Positions 60,125 through 64,000 of a stretch of 64,000 bases of DNA are shown here, piece after piece. The DNA lies in the NCBI GenBank assembly GCA_964019415.1, contig OZ025881.1:3753121-3817120 (forward strand), in the 5' to 3' direction. This stretch comes from Ianthella basta (lineage: Eukaryota > Porifera > Demospongiae > Verongiida > Ianthellidae). The position numbers were made by a program, and so were the translations under genes. Position 1 is the stretch's first letter, and every line of letters begins with the position of its first letter. The notes under the pieces were generated by a model that had not been told where the DNA came from, ran no database searches, and saw nothing but the letters and a program-made list of their open reading frames with translations.

Positions 60125-60310
60125 ATGGCGAAGACTCATAACTCCAAGAAGCTCCTATCTGCTTCTATGTGGAAAGCGTTTTATCTGGATGACCAAGTTA
60201 CCATTTTTGACAAAGATGGAAGGCGAGTGCCAGGAGTGGTCAAATGGGCATGTCCCAGGAAGGAGTATGGAAGTACTTCTTCCCAAGAGTACATCATTGG
60301 GATTGAAACG
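60125..60310 (+). CDS. CAP-Gly kinase gene copy 3, first coding exon (partial gene)
   Basis: An ATG at 60125, directly after a typical acceptor (ATACACAG, then GTGACC), opens MAKTHNSKKLLSASMWKAF and continues into the CAP-Gly 2 half-module (DDQVTIFDKDGRRVPGVVKWACP, ending IIGIET), followed by a gtaaga donor in the same phase as copies 1 and 2. CAP-Gly 1 and its leader are absent: the start context of exon 1 is joined to the second half of exon 2. The matching next exon is not visible up to 64000, where LINE fragments intervene. It could be an active short isoform gene or a truncated duplicate. Confidence 0.65.
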
Positions 60311-60719
60311 GTAAGAATAGATGGCATGGATGGTGTGATGTACAGAATCTGATTATTGTAGTTTACTGAGTGTGTGTTTAATTTTGATGCTCATGCGTAA
60401 ATGGTTCTTGCTTAGCCACTGTCTACCATATAGATTTCCTGGTAATGTTTAATGCAGAAATTGTAGCAGGAGAACATGTACAGCATTTGATTTAATGTAT
60501 ATGCCATGACTAAGGTGATTCATCACTCGACTCTATTGCTGGCTCACAATCTCGAATGCCTAATTATATATCAATATCAATATCAGTATCAATTATTTTC
60601 AAGTGTCTCATGTGCTAAGCACATGCACTAGGGCAACTGCCCCATGCAACACTAAAAACACTCATTCATCATAAAAGGAAAAACACCAGATGAAAGTCAT
60701 AGTTTATAATTATGGTGCA

Positions 60720-61770
60720 ATGTGGAGATGGGGGGTGTGGAAATTGGAACATTCAAGAGGTTAATGAGTTCGCTAGTGGAGTTCACCATGATGTGTAGAG
60801 TGGAGATTTGGGGATGCGACAGGAACGTAGAAACTCTGCAGCAGGTCCAACTCAAAGCAGCCCACTTGTTCTTTGGTGTTGGCACCCACCACCCAGGAGT
60901 GTCCCTGCTGTGGGAGCTGGGAGACTTACCAGTGGTTTGGCTAGCCAAGCTCAGATGTGTCGCATTTTGGTTTATGGTCCTCACCAGCCCATGCAATGTA
61001 TGACAAGAGGCTGCTGAGGAGGGTGACAACAGAGTCAGTACAACATGGCAAGGGCTCATGGATGAGGAAGATGGCCAGGTGCTGCCAGGATTGCGACTGG
61101 GAGAATGTGGGGCAACCACAGATCCAGAAGTTGTCTGAGACAGAACTAAGAGGGATGCTGGAGAGTGTAGCATGGAGAAAGGTAAAGGAGAAATGGAGAG
61201 AAGAACTGGAGAGGAGACCGAAGTTGTCAACTATGCAGACCATCATCATGGAATGTGGGGAGGAGTTGCGATGTGCTGGGATAAAGATGAAGAGCGAGAA
61301 GAGAATGATGCTTAAGTTGCGAGGAGGCACTGCACCCCTTCAGGTGGAGATGGTAAGATGACGAGGAGTGAAATGAGAAGAGAGGACCTGCAAAGAGTGT
61401 AACTCTGGTGAAGTTGAAGATGTTGTACTTTGGCTCTTGAGATGTCCGACATGGAACAGCCAGCGGGAATCATCGCTGAAGGTGATCCAACCCAGCCATG
61501 ATGATGTCACAACTACGACCAGGGTTTTACCAAAGCTAGTCACAGCCATCAACTCATTGCCCATGCAGCTGTCTACCATGTGGAAGCAAGATTTAGTCAC
61601 ATGTAGCTATTATTATGTATGTGCCAATATATATCTCCAATGTTAATGCTCATGAGTAACAATAACTTTATTATGTGTTGATGACTCATGTACTTAAGTG
61701 CTACTTAGGACCACATTGTGTCCTAGTGCCTGTGTGGCATGATGCACTCTAATAGCATTGATTGATTGAC
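60720..61770 (+). mobile_element. LINE 3' fragment, plus strand
   Basis: Reads MCRVEIWGCDRNVETLQQVQLKAAHLFFGVG, then WRKVKEKWREELERRPKLS and LRGGTAPLQVEM, then EVEDVVLWLLRCPTW near 61410. The order and blocks match the C-terminal region of LINE proteins common in invertebrates. Frame changes divide it. It ends in a TTGATTGATTGACTGATTGA tail near 61760. Confidence 0.75.
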
Positions 61771-61859
61771 TGATTGATATATGTCAGGTAACTTCATCAT
61801 CATCATAATGACATTATCTGACATATATAATTATATACTATGACTTTCATGAGATAACG

Positions 61860-62215
61860 TATACAAGAAGGGGCCTTTTCTTTGATCATGAACTGTGGTT
61901 ATCCAAACCTCTTCATCCACATCTCCTCTACTGCTTCACCTACTCTTCTATCTAAACATGCCTCATCCAACACCATCACCACCTTCTCTTCATCACATCT
62001 ATCCTGAAACCTGACTACAATCTTTTCCACATGCTTCTCCGGCTCTGCTCTCTCACTTGCCATCCTGCTACATCTCAACAAAAAGTGCTTTACATCTTCC
62101 ACTTCTCCTGAGCCACATTATGTGCAAATTCTATCCTCTCTAGACAGCCCAACCCATCTGCCAGATTCTACCCTCAGCTCTGCTGTCCCACATCTAAGTT
62201 TAGCCAAAATATTAC
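61860..62215 (-). mobile_element. LINE 3' fragment, minus strand
   Basis: On the minus strand AKLRCGTAELRVESGRW, then CGSGEVEDVKHFLLRCSRM and a helical tail. A stop interrupts the knuckle. Same family as the two other fragments; it converges with the plus-strand copy just before it. Confidence 0.75.
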
Positions 62216-63505
62216 ACTCACTGTCTCACCCAATATGTATCACATTTAATTGACTGTCAGTGAAGTGCATCCTCAACATCAGTCCTGACCCACACTTCTA
62301 ACAGCCTACCAAGACTGGCAAAGTGCTGGGTCCAGCGGGCCGTCTGTCATGTGAGACACGACTCCACCCCCAATCACTTGATTGAGTTGGTCCCCCAGCT
62401 GTCCTGAAGGCCAAGAGGCACTGTCACCCATCACATTGGTCCTGGAGGCTCCACCCACTGTCATGTGCATATGTTCACACTTTGGTGAGCAACATGATAT
62501 ACCCACTGAGCTGCAACCCATGTACGTTTACAGCATAAAACTACTAAAGAACCCTATGCTGGACCAACCTGACCTGAACTAAGAGGGAAGGAGAGAGTGG
62601 GACAAGCCTCACATCTCTGACAACAGTGGCACATAACTGACACTCCCTGCATGTGCAGTCCTCTCAATACCACATATGACAATAACACACGTGACGCACA
62701 CCCACTGGGGAGCAAAGTTAGACTGCACCATTAGTCACATGGCCCCACCTGGTCCTGTATGCCCAGGTCACGTGCATACCCCTAACCCTCACTGCCCATG
62801 TCATGTGTTCGACTGCTCCAGGCCAATTAACCTGGGTTAATGCTTGCTCCATTGAACCACACGGTGAATACAGTAAGTATGAATGATGAAACAGAGAACT
62901 TCATTCTGTACCTGTCAAATCTGGCATGGACAGTGACAAAAAGTGCCGCACAACTCCTGACCTTCTGTAACTTGGTAGACCAAGTCTTCAAGGTTAGAGA
63001 CCTTATTGTGAAGAGAAGGCATTTAAATGCACACACCACAACTCCAGTCCAGTCAGGAGCCATGGAACATGCACTATAATACTAATGTCAGTATTAGTGT
63101 TCAGAATGCACCATGACACATGCATAATAATTATTATATACACGTGCAAGATTCTCTTTCTTATTTCACACTGTAATTTTAGATGGAATGTTATTGCTTT
63201 TGCTTTGCATTACTTACAACCACCACTGATTGCCTTATAAGGTTTCATATTTACTACTGCATAAGTTAGTATGTGATGCATAGTATTGATATCATTATTT
63301 TATGTATTTGACATTGTTTAAAACATCAGTGCATGCAATCTCATGCAGGTGAATCACCCAAGGAGTTCTACAACGAGATTCCTTCTGCATTAGTCAATTT
63401 GATGATTTTAGGTGCTAATGAAGTTCTTTCAAGATTAGTAGTGTTATACCACATGCCTTTGTACATCTTTCTCAACTGGTATTAAATTGACATGACTTGT
63501 GAAAA
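62216..63505. other. No recognised gene
   Basis: Several short open frames have no identifiable domain. The sequence may contain part of an intron of kinase copy 3. Confidence 0.5.
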
Positions 63506-63509
63506 GCAT

Positions 63510-64000
63510 TTCTTAAAGGGCTGGGTGTGACAGTGGATGATGTGTGTCATAATCAGAATAACAGTGGAGGATGTTTGATAGTGGATTATGTATGGATTCA
63601 TTGGAATGGCATGCATGACATCAGAAGGTAATTAGAAGATAATGAGTGGGCAGTTGTAGTGTAAAGGGGGGTGGGTTCAGAGCAGGGGGTGCCACAAAGG
63701 GCTGAGGATGTGGCCACAGTTGGAGGTCATCCGTTCTTGGTAGATGTGGAGGGCTTCAAGTGTCCTCCTAGAGTAATTGGTGTCTACTACAACTGCCCCC
63801 CCCCCCCCCCCCCTTACCCATTATCTTCTATTTCTGATGTCATGCATGCCATTCTAATAATTCACGCATCATCCACTGTCACATATCATCTACCACCATT
63901 CTAATTATGACACATGTCATCCACTGTCACACCCATCTATTTTAGAAATGGGTTTCTTAAGTCATGTCAGTTTTTAAGCCAGAAAAATCCACGGATCGAA
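63510..64000. mobile_element. Penelope-like 3' ends, head to head, cut by the window edge
   Basis: 63510-63790 matches, on the minus strand, the 3' end of the 13185 element (end of the GIY-YIG frame plus tail). From 63820 the plus strand matches the same tail in the opposite orientation (CACACCCATCTATTTTAG), ending in ATCCACGGATCGAA, the second half of the hammerhead core. A run of 18 C (63796-63813) lies at the junction. Older and more diverged than the 13185 insertion. Confidence 0.7.

Noticed and set aside
62840-63079. Open frame that might be the next exon of kinase copy 3
   Set aside because: No similarity to exon 3 of copies 1 and 2 and no suitable splice-site phase.

Overview
The window looks like nuclear DNA from an animal, most likely a demosponge. 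Genes are split by short GT-AG introns. There are seven-transmembrane adhesion receptors, tyrosine-kinase-like (TKL) kinases and CAP-Gly proteins, with a dense mixture of DNA transposons, LINEs and Penelope-like elements carrying hammerhead-ribozyme-like motifs. The species call is an inference.

The backbone is a locally duplicated two-gene unit of about 31 kb: an adhesion GPCR followed on the same strand by a multi-exon gene for a CAP-Gly/coiled-coil/kinase protein. GPCR copy A lies at 1094-6343 and copy B at about 31113-37717, with near-identical introns. Kinase copy 1 is at 17554-30368 (five coding exons, 945 aa) and copy 2 at 45375-55439 (five coding exons, 931 aa). A decayed first-exon copy sits at 7561-8720. 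A third, differently built copy starts at 60125 and is only partly identifiable. The 5' flank of a third GPCR survives as a relic at 56150-56660.

The most interesting item is the kinase gene. Its N-terminal half reads like the N-terminal half of the deubiquitinase CYLD (leader plus three CAP-Gly modules, the third very close to CYLD CAP-Gly 3). Where CYLD has its USP peptidase, this gene has a heptad-repeat coiled coil and a complete TKL-type kinase domain. The exon phases join cleanly in both copies, so this is a duplicated gene architecture and not an accident of one ORF.

Mobile DNA fills the rest. An apparently intact ISL2EU/IS4EU-like DNA transposon (41285-45266) with a THAP-DDE transposase and a spliced SWIM-YqaJ-PHD protein sits in the first intron of kinase copy 2. 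A head-to-head Penelope-like insertion with a 12-bp target-site duplication lies at 13185-15468. Another Penelope-like remnant is at 21600-22985, and another begins near 63510 and runs off the window end. Small palindromic hammerhead-bearing repeats occur at 46690-47012, 47440-47720 and 50728-50935. Two LINEs with restriction-like endonuclease signatures lie on the minus strand (23880-25110 and 57336-59420). Three 3' fragments of another LINE family are at 38560-39010, 60720-61770 and 61860-62215. Several foldback/MITE elements are present, one of them interrupted by a second element with CCGG duplications.

Regulatory hints: perfect RFX X-box palindromes at 10202 and 40911, a CRE at 9998, a 43-bp tandem repeat at 10016, and a recurring ATGGCGGC start motif with a five-codon upstream ORF in the 5' exons of the kinase genes. 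No rRNA, tRNA or CRISPR array was seen.
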